A DNA stretch of 60,692 nucleotides, taken from NCBI RefSeq assembly GCF_015207655.1, contig NZ_JADEWN010000029.1, forward strand, positions 1 to 60,692, written 5' to 3'. This document shows positions 35,296 through 43,952 of this stretch, piece by piece. Both the position numbers and the translations under genes were made by a program. Position 1 is the stretch's first letter, and each line of letters opens with the position of its first letter. The notes under the pieces were generated by a model, which worked only from the letters and a program-made list of their open reading frames with translations, ran no database searches and had not been told where the DNA came from. Origin of the DNA: Gloeocapsopsis crepidinum LEGE 06123. GTDB lineage: Bacteria > Cyanobacteriota > Cyanobacteriia > Cyanobacteriales > Chroococcidiopsidaceae.

Positions 35296-36297
35296 AATGT
35301 CAAGCCAGTGATATCGTAGCCGTCGATTAAAATCTTCCCTTGTGTTGAGGGATAAAGACCCAAAAGCAGTTTAGAAATCGTTGTTTTCCCCGAACCGCTG
35401 CGCCCAACCAACGCTACCATTTGTCCTGGTTGCACATCAAAACTAATATTTTCCAGCGTGTTGATATCACTTTCTGAGTGGTAGCGAAAAGTAACTGCAA
35501 GAAACTGAATATAGCCTCTAATTGGCGGAAGAAATTGACGAGTTGATAAGTGCAAGTCTTCTTCAGGTTCAGCATCAATCACGTCACTGATACGTTCAAC
35601 TGCAATGACTACTTCCTGCAACTCATTCCACAGCACAATTAACCGCTGAAAAGGGTTAATGACATTTCCTAACAACATATTGAAAGCAACTAATTGCCCA
35701 ATTGTGAGTTCGTTTTGAATAACTTGCCAAGCGCCAAACCACAGCAACGCCGTAGTCACTATAGCTTCGATACCTGAGCTAAAAATTTGCAGCGTGTTGC
35801 CGATGACTTGTCCAGAAAATGTCTTTTTAATTGACTTACCAAACAGTTCCTCCCAATGCCAGCGCACTGTCTGCTCAACCGCCATCGATTTGACTGTGCG
35901 GATACCAGTCAGGGATTGAATTAAGTACCCAGTCTCTTCGTTGTAAGCACCAAAAATCTCTCGTGAAACACGTTGCAAGAAGGGTGTAGCAATGAGTGCT
36001 AGTAAGACAAACGGTGGGATAATGACTAACGTTAGTAGCGCCATCTTCCAGCTATACCAAAACATCAATCCTACATAGATGAATACTGTCAGCAAATCGA
36101 GAAAAATTGATAGTGCTTCACCCGTAAGAAAGCGTTGAATCTTGCGATTTTCTTGTACGCAAGAAATGATATCGCCCACGTAACGAGACTCGAAGTAGCT
36201 TAAGGGTAGTCGAAAGGTATGGCTAATGAAACCAACAATCAGCGCTAGATCGACTTTGTGAGCAGTGTGATCTAGCAGATATTGCCGCAGTCCAGTT
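35290..36297 (-). pseudogene. HlyB-type ABC transporter, middle fragment
   Basis: From about 36297 the minus strand reads LRQYLLDHTAHKVDLALIVG, then FISHTFRLPLSYFESRYVGD, the membrane domain of a peptidase-type ABC exporter. It continues without a break through the helices and into the nucleotide-binding domain to Walker A (LVGRSGSGKTTISKLLLG) and GKILIDGYDITG. The N-terminal peptidase or cNMP-binding domain, the ABC signature and Walker B are all missing. The downstream end is fused to the HlyD remnant. An internal ATG at 36179 opens a 308-codon frame, but the product could not hydrolyse ATP. Confidence 0.87.
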
Positions 36298-36426
36298 CAG
36301 GATTGTCTGAACTAGTTGCTTGAGGGCTAGCTGTCGCCCTTGAGTTAAAGGTGGGTAATGCTGAGCAATTAGGGCTAGTTGCTTGAGTTGCTCATTTACT
36401 TCATTCTCCGATTGATTCATGTGCAA
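36298..36426 (-). pseudogene. N-terminal remnant of a sigma-70-like cyanobacterial protein
   Basis: The minus strand from ATG 36426 or 36420 reads NEQLKQLALIAQHYPPLTQG and RQLALKQLVQTIL, which resembles the start of a group of cyanobacterial sigma-70-family-like proteins found near secretion genes. After about 43 residues the frame runs out of register into the ABC transporter remnant and stops at 36223. The family call is from memory of the start pattern and is uncertain. Confidence 0.5.
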
Positions 36427-36559
36427 CTTTAAATAGTGTCAAAGAGTCAATGCAAGCCTCTAAAATGATCTCTCGGACTTTATTTGCTAGTTTTATGCAA
36501 AATTTAAAGTGCTGTCACAAAACTTTAGTCACTTTGAAGGATAGCCATCTTTTGCTGTC

Positions 36560-37267
36560 TCAATCCACACGACCATAACGTGCGACAATGGGATCGTTAA
36601 AATTGGCTTGTGTTAAATACGCCCACATTTGATCTCCCAAGGAAAAATGCCACCATTCACTGGGATGACGTTGGAAGCCTGCAGAATGCATCACCTTAAA
36701 TAGTATCTGGCGATGATGGTGATATTGTTGTGCCTCAGCACAAGTACTATTGACATAGTAGTTGGGATGCGATCGCTCTGATAATTCATCAATCGCAGAA
36801 CCCATATTCACGTTCTCACCCATACTATTAACTAGTGTGATATCAACTGCTGCACCAGTACTATGTGGGGGTGGATAGCGCTTGTCTAAACTAGGTACTG
36901 CCCAAAGCTGATAAACTTGTTCCCAAATTTCTTGACGTTGAGTTGCGGATAAATTACTTACTTGCAATCCAGTAGTGCACGCAACTTGCTGGAACGTGTA
37001 ATCTACCATAAATTGCTGCACAGCTACAGGACGATAAGCATCAAAAATAAGAATTCGCCAAGAAGGATACTGTTTTTGCAGTTGAGTTTGAGCAACAAGT
37101 AAAGCCGATACAACACTTTGACGTAAATAATAAGGAGAGCGATCGCTATAAATTGCTCCTAATTGCTGATAAGGATGAGGAGAAACTACCGCAAACTTTT
37201 CTAGAGGAATCGGAACAAGTGGCTCATGACACTCTAAAATTGGAACTTGCTGATAAGGCTTCTCCAT
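36560..37267 (-). CDS. D-Ala-D-Ala dipeptidase (VanX/DdpX, M15D family)
   Basis: A 235-residue zinc peptidase. FDAYRPVAVQQFMV carries the substrate-stabilising Arg. HSTGAAVDITLV gives the first zinc ligands (His and Asp of H-x6-D), and SEWWHFS gives the catalytic Glu and the last His ligand. No signal peptide is seen. The family splits D-Ala-D-Ala; in species without vancomycin-resistance genes it probably recycles cell-wall dipeptides. No van genes are near. It is of normal length. Confidence 0.9.
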   Translation of the reverse strand: MEKPYQQVPILECHEPLVPIPLEKFAVVSPHPYQQLGAIYSDRSPYYLRQSVVSALLVAQTQLQKQYPSWRILIFDAYRPVAVQQFMVDYTFQQVACTTGLQVSNLSATQRQEIWEQVYQLWAVPSLDKRYPPPHSTGAAVDITLVNSMGENVNMGSAIDELSERSHPNYYVNSTCAEAQQYHHHRQILFKVMHSAGFQRHPSEWWHFSLGDQMWAYLTQANFNDPIVARYGRVD

Positions 37268-37413
37268 TAAGCTTCCTGCATCAATGCGAGTGGGAATTCA
37301 TTCGCAGCTAAACAAACCATATCCACCCTTTGTCGAGTCGTGAGTTCAAGAAAGTTAAAGCAATTGTTCAATTCAAAACTCAAAACTTTGCTGAGATTAA
37401 AAAGGTCGTTATG

Positions 37414-39030
37414 CTAAATCCGTAAGACTTCAATGGCAGAAATCAAAGGAAAGTCTTTTTCTGCTTTGAAAGTGAGAGTTAACTTGCCATCGGTGACTTG
37501 TACACCTCTAATTGCGACCATTGTTGCGTTTAAAGCACCACCAGCAGCCTTTGAGATGTCGTAGTTATTCATCACAAGTTTACCTTCTGCAAGGACATCA
37601 AACACGCGTCTACCAACACCACCAGGACCCCTACCAGGCGCACCCCAGTAGGTTTCGGCAAAATGTAATCGCACTTCAAGATTACTTGGATTGATAACTG
37701 GGAGGTTAAAGTTAATCACGCGCGATGCTAGAGGAGTGTTATTGGCAATTTTCCCGCGATAAGTTTGGTAAAGCTTATCACTAGTTGTATTTGCGATCTG
37801 CACATTCCCAGCATTCTCTGCTTGTGCATTTGTTGGTGAAAGCCAGCCTTTCCCTGTGTCAGAAGACCACACTTTACCTGTGCTATCTGTAAAAGAAGTG
37901 TTACTTCCTACATTAATTCGATACAGAGTATTTCGCGTTTCTGGCTTGATGTTGCTGACTAAATAAACGTTGTCTTGGTAATCGTAGTTAATTCCAGAGT
38001 AGTCCATTGCAACAATCCAAGTGTTGGGAATCACTTGTCCTTGGCGATCGCGAACTGCCCAAAAACGAACGTGATGACCACTCGGTCCAGGACTACCTTT
38101 TTGTTGGTCAATTAATTGATTATTTTTTGTTGGATCGCTCCACTCTTGGTCAATTTTAAAGCCAAAAGCTCCATTGGGAGTAAAAGAACCTTGTGCAGGT
38201 TGTACCAAATCTCGTTTACGTGGTAGCAGCGTTTGTCCATCAACACCTGTGTGGGTAAAAACAATCTTAGTTGCGTCGCTACCTTTGCTATGCCAGGAAA
38301 TTGTCGCAGTTTTATCTTGGGTATGATAAGCTGCTAACTGCCTCACAGTGACAGGTTGAGCAGCATTTGCCCGTTGCCAATAGGCGGAAAGAACTTCATC
38401 ACCCACAGCTTGTACTAAACCATTTTGATTGAGTTTTTGTCCAGGACCAGTCACTTTTGTTTGATAGCCAAAAACTCGCAAAATCTCATTTAGACTGGGT
38501 TCTTGATTGCCTTCGGATACTGATTGCCAGAAACCCGAAAGTTGGATAACTTTATTTGCCTCATCAGCATCGTTAGACTTGATAGTTAATGTACCATTGT
38601 GAATATTGCCACTCGTTGCTTTAAAGCGGACTCGTAAATCAAGCTGTCCTCCAGGAGCAATTGTTGTGGGAACTTGAATGTTATTGAGCAATTCCCAAGG
38701 TCCTGTAATTGGTACGCCTGTGATTCTGAGAGGGCTACTGCCCAAGTTTTTGGTTCGTAGCGTAACCGTATCGTGAACTCCATTATCAGGTGGGTCGCTC
38801 AAGCTACCAATACGACTAAAGACAAGGCGATCGCTATAAGGTACATTGTCGAGGTTTTGAATTTCAATTTCAGGACCACTTGCTGCAGCTTGAACTGAAG
38901 AATGTTGTCTTAAAGGTGAAAGTGTACTTAAAGCCTGCGATTCATTGAAACTGTTAGTTTGTAGTAAGCTGTTGCTATTCGACTCAAAAGATCGATGATT
39001 TAAAGTATCTGACTGATAGTTGAGCGTCAT
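37414..39030 (-). CDS. Hydin-like/malectin-domain protein, probable extracellular carbohydrate binder
   Basis: The protein has 538 residues. Residues about 50-165 form an Ig-like choice-of-anchor-D/ASPM-SPD2-Hydin-type domain (DTVTLRTKNLGSSPLRITGV, LRVRFKATSG). A middle domain of about 200 residues has no family I know. Residues about 405-538 are a malectin domain (VRLHFAETYWGAPG, RRVFDVLAEGKLVMNNYDI, LTLTFKAEKDFPLISAIEVL), a glycan-binding fold. No signal peptide is visible at the N-terminus, although the domains suggest export. In cyanobacteria such proteins may leave by non-classical routes or by type I secretion, whose genes are broken next door. Confidence 0.75.
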   Translation of the reverse strand: MTLNYQSDTLNHRSFESNSNSLLQTNSFNESQALSTLSPLRQHSSVQAAASGPEIEIQNLDNVPYSDRLVFSRIGSLSDPPDNGVHDTVTLRTKNLGSSPLRITGVPITGPWELLNNIQVPTTIAPGGQLDLRVRFKATSGNIHNGTLTIKSNDADEANKVIQLSGFWQSVSEGNQEPSLNEILRVFGYQTKVTGPGQKLNQNGLVQAVGDEVLSAYWQRANAAQPVTVRQLAAYHTQDKTATISWHSKGSDATKIVFTHTGVDGQTLLPRKRDLVQPAQGSFTPNGAFGFKIDQEWSDPTKNNQLIDQQKGSPGPSGHHVRFWAVRDRQGQVIPNTWIVAMDYSGINYDYQDNVYLVSNIKPETRNTLYRINVGSNTSFTDSTGKVWSSDTGKGWLSPTNAQAENAGNVQIANTTSDKLYQTYRGKIANNTPLASRVINFNLPVINPSNLEVRLHFAETYWGAPGRGPGGVGRRVFDVLAEGKLVMNNYDISKAAGGALNATMVAIRGVQVTDGKLTLTFKAEKDFPLISAIEVLRI

Positions 39031-39136
39031 TGCAGACCTAGTAGGTTTAATAAAGGTAAAAAAGTACTTGCGATCTACCTAAAATCTCTACCATATTCAG
39101 GCAAGAAATATTCACAAAAATTATTTACCTAACGAC

Positions 39137-40198
39137 TCACCGCTGACTTATAGATCCAGTAGGAGAAACACGCCAAATCTTAATCGTGCGATCTTTACTA
39201 GCAGTAGCAAAATTTAGCCCATTCTGACTAAAAGCTACACTCGTGATTCCTTGAGAGTGATCGGCAAGATTGCGAACAACTTCTCCATTTTCCATATTCC
39301 ACAGTCGAATAACTCGATCTTCACTCGCTGTTGCAAAAGTTTCGCCATCACCACTAAAGCTAATTGCTGTCACTTCTTTTTTGTGTGCAGCTATAGTACG
39401 CCGAAGTTCGCCATTACTGGTGTTCCAAAGTTTGACTTCTCCGATATTACTGCCACTAGCTAGGGTTTTATTGTCAGGACTAAAGGCAACCGAGTAGATT
39501 GGTCTTGCGTGTCCTGATAAAGAATGAAGTAACTTACCTGTTTTCATACTCCAGAGGTTTGCTCTTTGGCGAAAAGTACCAGTAGCAATCATTTCTCCAT
39601 TTGGACTCATTGCGATCGCTGCTACGCCTCCATCATCTGTAATTGTCCGCAGAAGTTGTCCTGTTCTGATATCCCATATTTTGATGGTGCGGTCATTACT
39701 TCCACTCACTAAAATCACACCGTTAGGACTAAAGGCAATAGAACTTACCCAATCTTTGTGTCCGGCTAGCGTGCGGATGATTTTACCTGACTTGAGATCC
39801 CATAATTTGATTGTTTTGTCACCACTTGCACTTGCTAAAATTTGGCTATTCGGAGTGAATGCTACTGAACTAATCCAGTCTTTGTGTCCTGATAGTGTGT
39901 ATTGCAGCTTTTTGGCACCCAAATTCCAAACTTTCACAGTGCGATCGCCACTTCCACTAGCCAGAACTTGTCCATTGGGGCTAAATTTTACTGTGTATAT
40001 TGGTCGAGCATGACCACCGCTAATTGTATCTACTGAGAGTTTTCCACGCCACGCATTTGCCGCTGCCAAGATATTTTGTGTCTGTAGCTGTTGAGTTTGT
40101 CTTGCTGTTAGCTGTGGTATTGCTGGTAGTGCAGATAACGGCATAACACTAAAATTTAATAATGGAAGCGCGGTAAACACAATTGCTTGTAAAGACAT
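39137..40198 (-). CDS. WD40-repeat protein with signal peptide
   Basis: A 353-residue protein; ATG 40198 is chosen because AAGG lies 5 bases before it. A signal peptide covers about residues 1-25 (ending near PLSALPA). Seven WD40 repeats then form one propeller. Repeats such as PNGQVLASGSGDRTVKVWNL and PNSQILASASGDKTIKLWDL each end in the W-D/N/S pattern, and the last ends KDRTIKIWRV. It is probably a periplasmic or lipid-free secreted scaffold. No enzymatic domain is attached. Function unknown. Confidence 0.87.
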   Translation of the reverse strand: MSLQAIVFTALPLLNFSVMPLSALPAIPQLTARQTQQLQTQNILAAANAWRGKLSVDTISGGHARPIYTVKFSPNGQVLASGSGDRTVKVWNLGAKKLQYTLSGHKDWISSVAFTPNSQILASASGDKTIKLWDLKSGKIIRTLAGHKDWVSSIAFSPNGVILVSGSNDRTIKIWDIRTGQLLRTITDDGGVAAIAMSPNGEMIATGTFRQRANLWSMKTGKLLHSLSGHARPIYSVAFSPDNKTLASGSNIGEVKLWNTSNGELRRTIAAHKKEVTAISFSGDGETFATASEDRVIRLWNMENGEVVRNLADHSQGITSVAFSQNGLNFATASKDRTIKIWRVSPTGSISQR

Positions 40199-40807
40199 AG
40201 CTACCTTTTTCGGTGATTGCACAACTAACTGTATTAGCCTACCGAGGCTTTTGGCTATTCATAGGCTCAGTGTAAAACTCTCTGATTGAGAAAGCTAATC
40301 TGATGAATAGATTCCTGCAACCTAGCTTAAATTGTCGCGATTCATCAATTTAATGTATTTGACTTATTCCTAGCAAATGCAGCAGAAAATATTGTCATTT
40401 TATGTCAAAATTATTGTGGAAACTTACATCTCTTAATAGAACAAGCAAATTCTGAAAAGCTGTTATCCAAAATTACTAATGTTGACAAAATCTAATTTGT
40501 ATGCGTAGCTACAAAATTGTGCGTATTTTTGCATGTTACTCATGATTATTAGGTGTTGCTGATTTGTGAATAGAGTATGTGAATAAAGCGCGTAGAAGCT
40601 ACTGAAGGCAATTTTGTTCCTGAACTTTACAAAAAAAAACATGCCACAACTTTTGGCATTTTTCATTGAATTATCCATTGAATTAGCAACTATTTTTTAA
40701 TTTGTTTAAACTGAAATTTAAGCTGATCAATGAATTCAAATTAGTAAAAGTGGTGGAGTAGTTGTCACTTTTACCAAAGCGATTCAACTCTTGGGGAGAG
40801 TTAAGCA
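40199..40807. other. 609-base gap, divergent promoters only
   Basis: This lies between the WD40 gene and the kinase gene. I see no coding frame with family features; a 71-codon minus-strand frame at 40463-40678 lacks a binding site and looks random. A small inverted repeat (TGCCA...TGGCA, then TTTTT) lies near 40641-40665. CTTGGGGAGAG at 40791-40801 serves as the kinase ribosome binding site. Confidence 0.4.
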
Positions 40808-43021
40808 ATGATAGGCAAATTGCTAGGTGGGCGATACCAAATCGTAGATGTTTTAGGCACTGGTGGCTTTGGTCAAACGTATGTTGCCCAAGACATCCAC
40901 CGACCAGGTAGTCCTAAATGTGTTGTAAAACACCTCAAGCCTGCTAGCAGCAACTCCAGTTTTTTAGAGAATGCACGGCGTCTCTTTCAATCTGAAGCGC
41001 AAACCTTAGAGAAGCTGGGTAGTCATGACCAAATCCCGAGACTACTCGCTTACTTTGAGGAAAACGAAGAATTTTACTTAGTTCAAGATTTTATTCAAGG
41101 TCATCCATTAAGTGTGGCGTTACAAGCAGATAGACGCTGGAGTGAGGGAAGAGTCTATCATATGTTAAGCGAAGTTTTAGGCATTTTAGAATACGTCCAC
41201 AGCCAAGGAGTGATTCATCGCGATATCAAGCCAAACAACTTAATTCAACGCCAAGAGGACAACAAGTTAGTCTTGGTTGATTTTGGTTCAGTAAAGCAAG
41301 CGTGGACGCAAGTTGTGACTGCCCACGGACAGACAAAAACAAGTTTTGCTCTAGGAACCCCAGCAACAATTGGTATCGGCACGCCAGGATATATGCCCAC
41401 TGAACAAGGGCGAGGAAGACCGCGTCCGAATAGTGATATTTATGCCTTAGGTGTTATTGGCATTCAAGCCCTAACTGGTCTAAGTCCGATGCGTTTTCAA
41501 GAAGATTTGGACACGGGCGAAATTTTGTGGTTACACACAGTAGCGCAAGTTGACTCGGCACTTGCTCACTTACTTTCAAAAATGGTGCGTTACCACTTTA
41601 AAGATCGCTATCAAACAGCAACAGAAGTTTTGCAAGATCTCGCACGCATCAACATACCAGAAGAACCAGCAAATACAGCAGACTTTTTATTAGAACAAGT
41701 TCCGCTACCATGTCCGCCACAAAGCACTATCATTTTTACTGAAGACACCAGAACATCAGAACTTCAACACGTTGTTCCAGTTACCTTAGCAGGATCTACA
41801 GAGCTGTACACTGGTCAAATTAGCTCGCAGTTAGTTAGCCCAATCATTGAGCGATCGCCTCTGGCGCTGAGAAGAGCGCAATCGCTTGCTCCAAGTCGTC
41901 AAATGAGTGTTACACAACTGCCACCACCCCTCCCCCCACAACCCTTGTCTGACCAGACAAGTACTTTTGCGCTGCCAGTCAATTCAGTTAACAACACTTA
42001 CATTGATCCACCATCAAATAACCCTGCAAGTACTAGTCATACGGTTCAAAGTAAATACAAGCTGCGTATTGGTGCAGGAATTACAGCAATTATTTTGAGC
42101 TTAGTTGCAGGATATGCCATCTACTGGCAACCACGTCCTAGTATCTCTAAGCCGATAGAACAAATGAAGTCACTCAAAGCGGAAGGAAGATATGAAGAGT
42201 GCGTTAGTCAGGCTTCTAATTTGTTAGAGAAATCCAGCTATGATGCAGATGCGCAGTCAATTTTATATGAGTGTCAAGTTGCCCAAGCCATAAGATTTGC
42301 AGGAGAACGGAACTTTCATGCTGCAATTATAGAAGCAAGTAAAATACCATCTTCGGCAGCTTTTTATCAAAATGTTCAGCAGCTGATTGAACAGTGGTCA
42401 AATAGTATCCTAGAAACTGCAACTAACGAATATCAAGCAGGCGATCTGCAGCAAGCGATCGCGATCGCGCGACACATTCCTGAATCAAGTCCTGTTTACT
42501 TAGAAGCGCAAACAACAATCAAACAATGGAATACTGAGTGGCAAAGTAACAATCAACACATTGAAGCTGCTAAAACCGCTCTCAAAGCTGAAAAATGGGA
42601 ACAAGCGATCGCCGAAGCGAATAAAGTTTTAGACACACTCTATTGGCAACAACAAACACAGCCAATTATTCAAACCGCCGAATCAAAGCTTGCAGAAGTT
42701 AAGAAAACTGCTGTTACAGCACAGTCAACAACTAGCCCTCAGAAAACAACTCCAGCAGTCCGTACTGCTGCGATCGCAAAACCTGCATCTACGACAACTC
42801 CAAGACGCACAGTCACGCCAACGACTACAAAACGAGTGACTCCTCAACGCAGAAGTACTCCAGTAGTTCCAGTTAAACGCGTTCAACCACGCCCTGTTAA
42901 TCGAACTACTACAAGAGTTGTCCGCCGCCCCGCAGCAACTCAAGCGCGACGTAGCACCCCACCACGTACCGCGACTTCTGCAAAGCCATCATATAGTTGG
43001 ACAACAAAAACTATACCTTAA
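40808..43021 (+). CDS. Ser/Thr protein kinase with membrane segment and helical-repeat tail
   Basis: The protein has 737 residues. The kinase domain covers about 1-275: glycine loop GTGGFGQTY at 17-25, Lys41, HRDIKPNN at 137-144, DFG at 158-160 and GTPGYMPTEQGRG for the activation segment. A proline-rich link and one membrane helix (about 420-442) follow. The outer part has helical repeats rich in A, E and Q (about 445-620), then a basic T/P/R-rich tail (about 640-737). It is a Hanks-type kinase with an outside sensor part. Target unknown. It is transcribed alone. Confidence 0.92.
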   Translation: MIGKLLGGRYQIVDVLGTGGFGQTYVAQDIHRPGSPKCVVKHLKPASSNSSFLENARRLFQSEAQTLEKLGSHDQIPRLLAYFEENEEFYLVQDFIQGHPLSVALQADRRWSEGRVYHMLSEVLGILEYVHSQGVIHRDIKPNNLIQRQEDNKLVLVDFGSVKQAWTQVVTAHGQTKTSFALGTPATIGIGTPGYMPTEQGRGRPRPNSDIYALGVIGIQALTGLSPMRFQEDLDTGEILWLHTVAQVDSALAHLLSKMVRYHFKDRYQTATEVLQDLARINIPEEPANTADFLLEQVPLPCPPQSTIIFTEDTRTSELQHVVPVTLAGSTELYTGQISSQLVSPIIERSPLALRRAQSLAPSRQMSVTQLPPPLPPQPLSDQTSTFALPVNSVNNTYIDPPSNNPASTSHTVQSKYKLRIGAGITAIILSLVAGYAIYWQPRPSISKPIEQMKSLKAEGRYEECVSQASNLLEKSSYDADAQSILYECQVAQAIRFAGERNFHAAIIEASKIPSSAAFYQNVQQLIEQWSNSILETATNEYQAGDLQQAIAIARHIPESSPVYLEAQTTIKQWNTEWQSNNQHIEAAKTALKAEKWEQAIAEANKVLDTLYWQQQTQPIIQTAESKLAEVKKTAVTAQSTTSPQKTTPAVRTAAIAKPASTTTPRRTVTPTTTKRVTPQRRSTPVVPVKRVQPRPVNRTTTRVVRRPAATQARRSTPPRTATSAKPSYSWTTKTIP

Positions 43022-43154
43022 GCAAAAGTATTGCCCAAAATTTTCCTTTGCTTGAACTCGAACAACGGTGGTATTGCTTTTTACCTTGCTAATCAAGAAT
43101 TAATTGATCAGTACTTAAAGATGGTTATTGAGTTTTCAATAGCTATCAGTGCAG

Positions 43155-43823
43155 CTAGCCACCTGATACTGTGTTGCAACCTGTATCAAATTTATCTGTG
43201 AGTGGCGGTTCTACAATCAAGTCAATCAAGCTATCGACGATGCGATCGCGCTCCATCGGTAAAATATCCTTACCATGCAACATCTCTTGCACAATCATAA
43301 AATGCACAACAGCACCAACAAAGATTCTTGCTGTTGCTTCAGGATCAGATAGCTTAAGTTGCGGACAATGCGTGAAATAGTGACACAGCCTTCTAAATGC
43401 AGTCTGTTCAATATTACGAACAAAAGCACGAGCTAATTGCGGAAATCGTCCCGACTCTCCTAAAATCAGCCGCATAAAATTGAGAAACTGGGGTTCAGTT
43501 GTCCCAATATCTAAGGCTCGATTAGCAAAATTTCTCAGAACAACTTGGGGTGGCATTTGTAAAATCTGCTCGTCTGCTGTACCAAAAATAGATTGGAATC
43601 TTTGCTCAACTAAACGTTGGATGAGCGCAATAAATAAACTTTCTTTGTCTTGAAAGTGACTATATACCGTCGCTTTTGAAACTTTGGCGGCGATCGCAAC
43701 TCGATCCATACTCGTTGCTGCATAACCATGAGTTAAAAATTCTTGCATTCCACCTTCTAAAATGGCTGCGGTTTTTTCTGGAGAAAGCTGTCTATCTGTA
43801 CGTCCAGGTTTTGCCTGTCTCAT
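43155..43823 (-). CDS. TetR-family repressor
   Basis: The protein has 222 residues. The N-terminal helix-turn-helix shows AILEGGMQEFLTHGYAATSM followed by DRVAIAAKVSKATVYSHFQD and KESLFIALI, the classic TetR_N pattern. The C-terminal ligand domain resembles the AcrR/TetR_C group found with efflux systems. It is divergent from the FAD monooxygenase at 43953. Two copies of a palindrome lie in the gap between them. It most likely represses both the monooxygenase-DevBCA operon and itself, and releases on binding a small, perhaps aromatic, compound. Confidence 0.92.
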   Translation of the reverse strand: MRQAKPGRTDRQLSPEKTAAILEGGMQEFLTHGYAATSMDRVAIAAKVSKATVYSHFQDKESLFIALIQRLVEQRFQSIFGTADEQILQMPPQVVLRNFANRALDIGTTEPQFLNFMRLILGESGRFPQLARAFVRNIEQTAFRRLCHYFTHCPQLKLSDPEATARIFVGAVVHFMIVQEMLHGKDILPMERDRIVDSLIDLIVEPPLTDKFDTGCNTVSGG

Positions 43824-43874
43824 GCCAAGTTGTCCTTAAGAAAGTTGAATCATCAATCTTACCTTGACATTCTA

Positions 43875-43890
43875 AACTAATCAGTTTAGT
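43875..43890. promoter_or_regulatory. Probable TetR operator, copy 1
   Basis: AACTAATCAGTTTAGT, an inverted repeat (AACTAA/TTAGT) with a 5-base centre. It repeats exactly 30 bases further on and lies in the divergent promoter region between the repressor and its likely target operon. Confidence 0.75.
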
Positions 43891-43904
43891 CTAATAGCTA
43901 CCTG

Positions 43905-43921
43905 AACTAATCAGTTTAGTT
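43905..43921. promoter_or_regulatory. Probable TetR operator, copy 2
   Basis: AACTAA-TCAGT-TTAGTT, a perfect 17-base palindrome. The 30-base step from copy 1 is about three helical turns, so two dimers could bind on the same face of the DNA. Confidence 0.78.
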
Positions 43922-43952
43922 CATTGCTTCTGAAACTAGGAGGCATAAAAGT

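Noticed and set aside
36560-37267. Vancomycin resistance locus
   Set aside because: The dipeptidase is VanX-like but no vanH, vanA or vanRS genes are near; cell-wall dipeptide recycling is the simpler reading.
40463-40678. 71-codon minus-strand frame in the gap before the kinase
   Set aside because: Composition looks random, no binding site, no recognisable motif.
42725-42943. 72-codon Cys/Ser-rich frame antisense to the kinase tail
   Set aside because: It is the reverse reading of the T/P/R-rich repeats at the kinase C-terminus.
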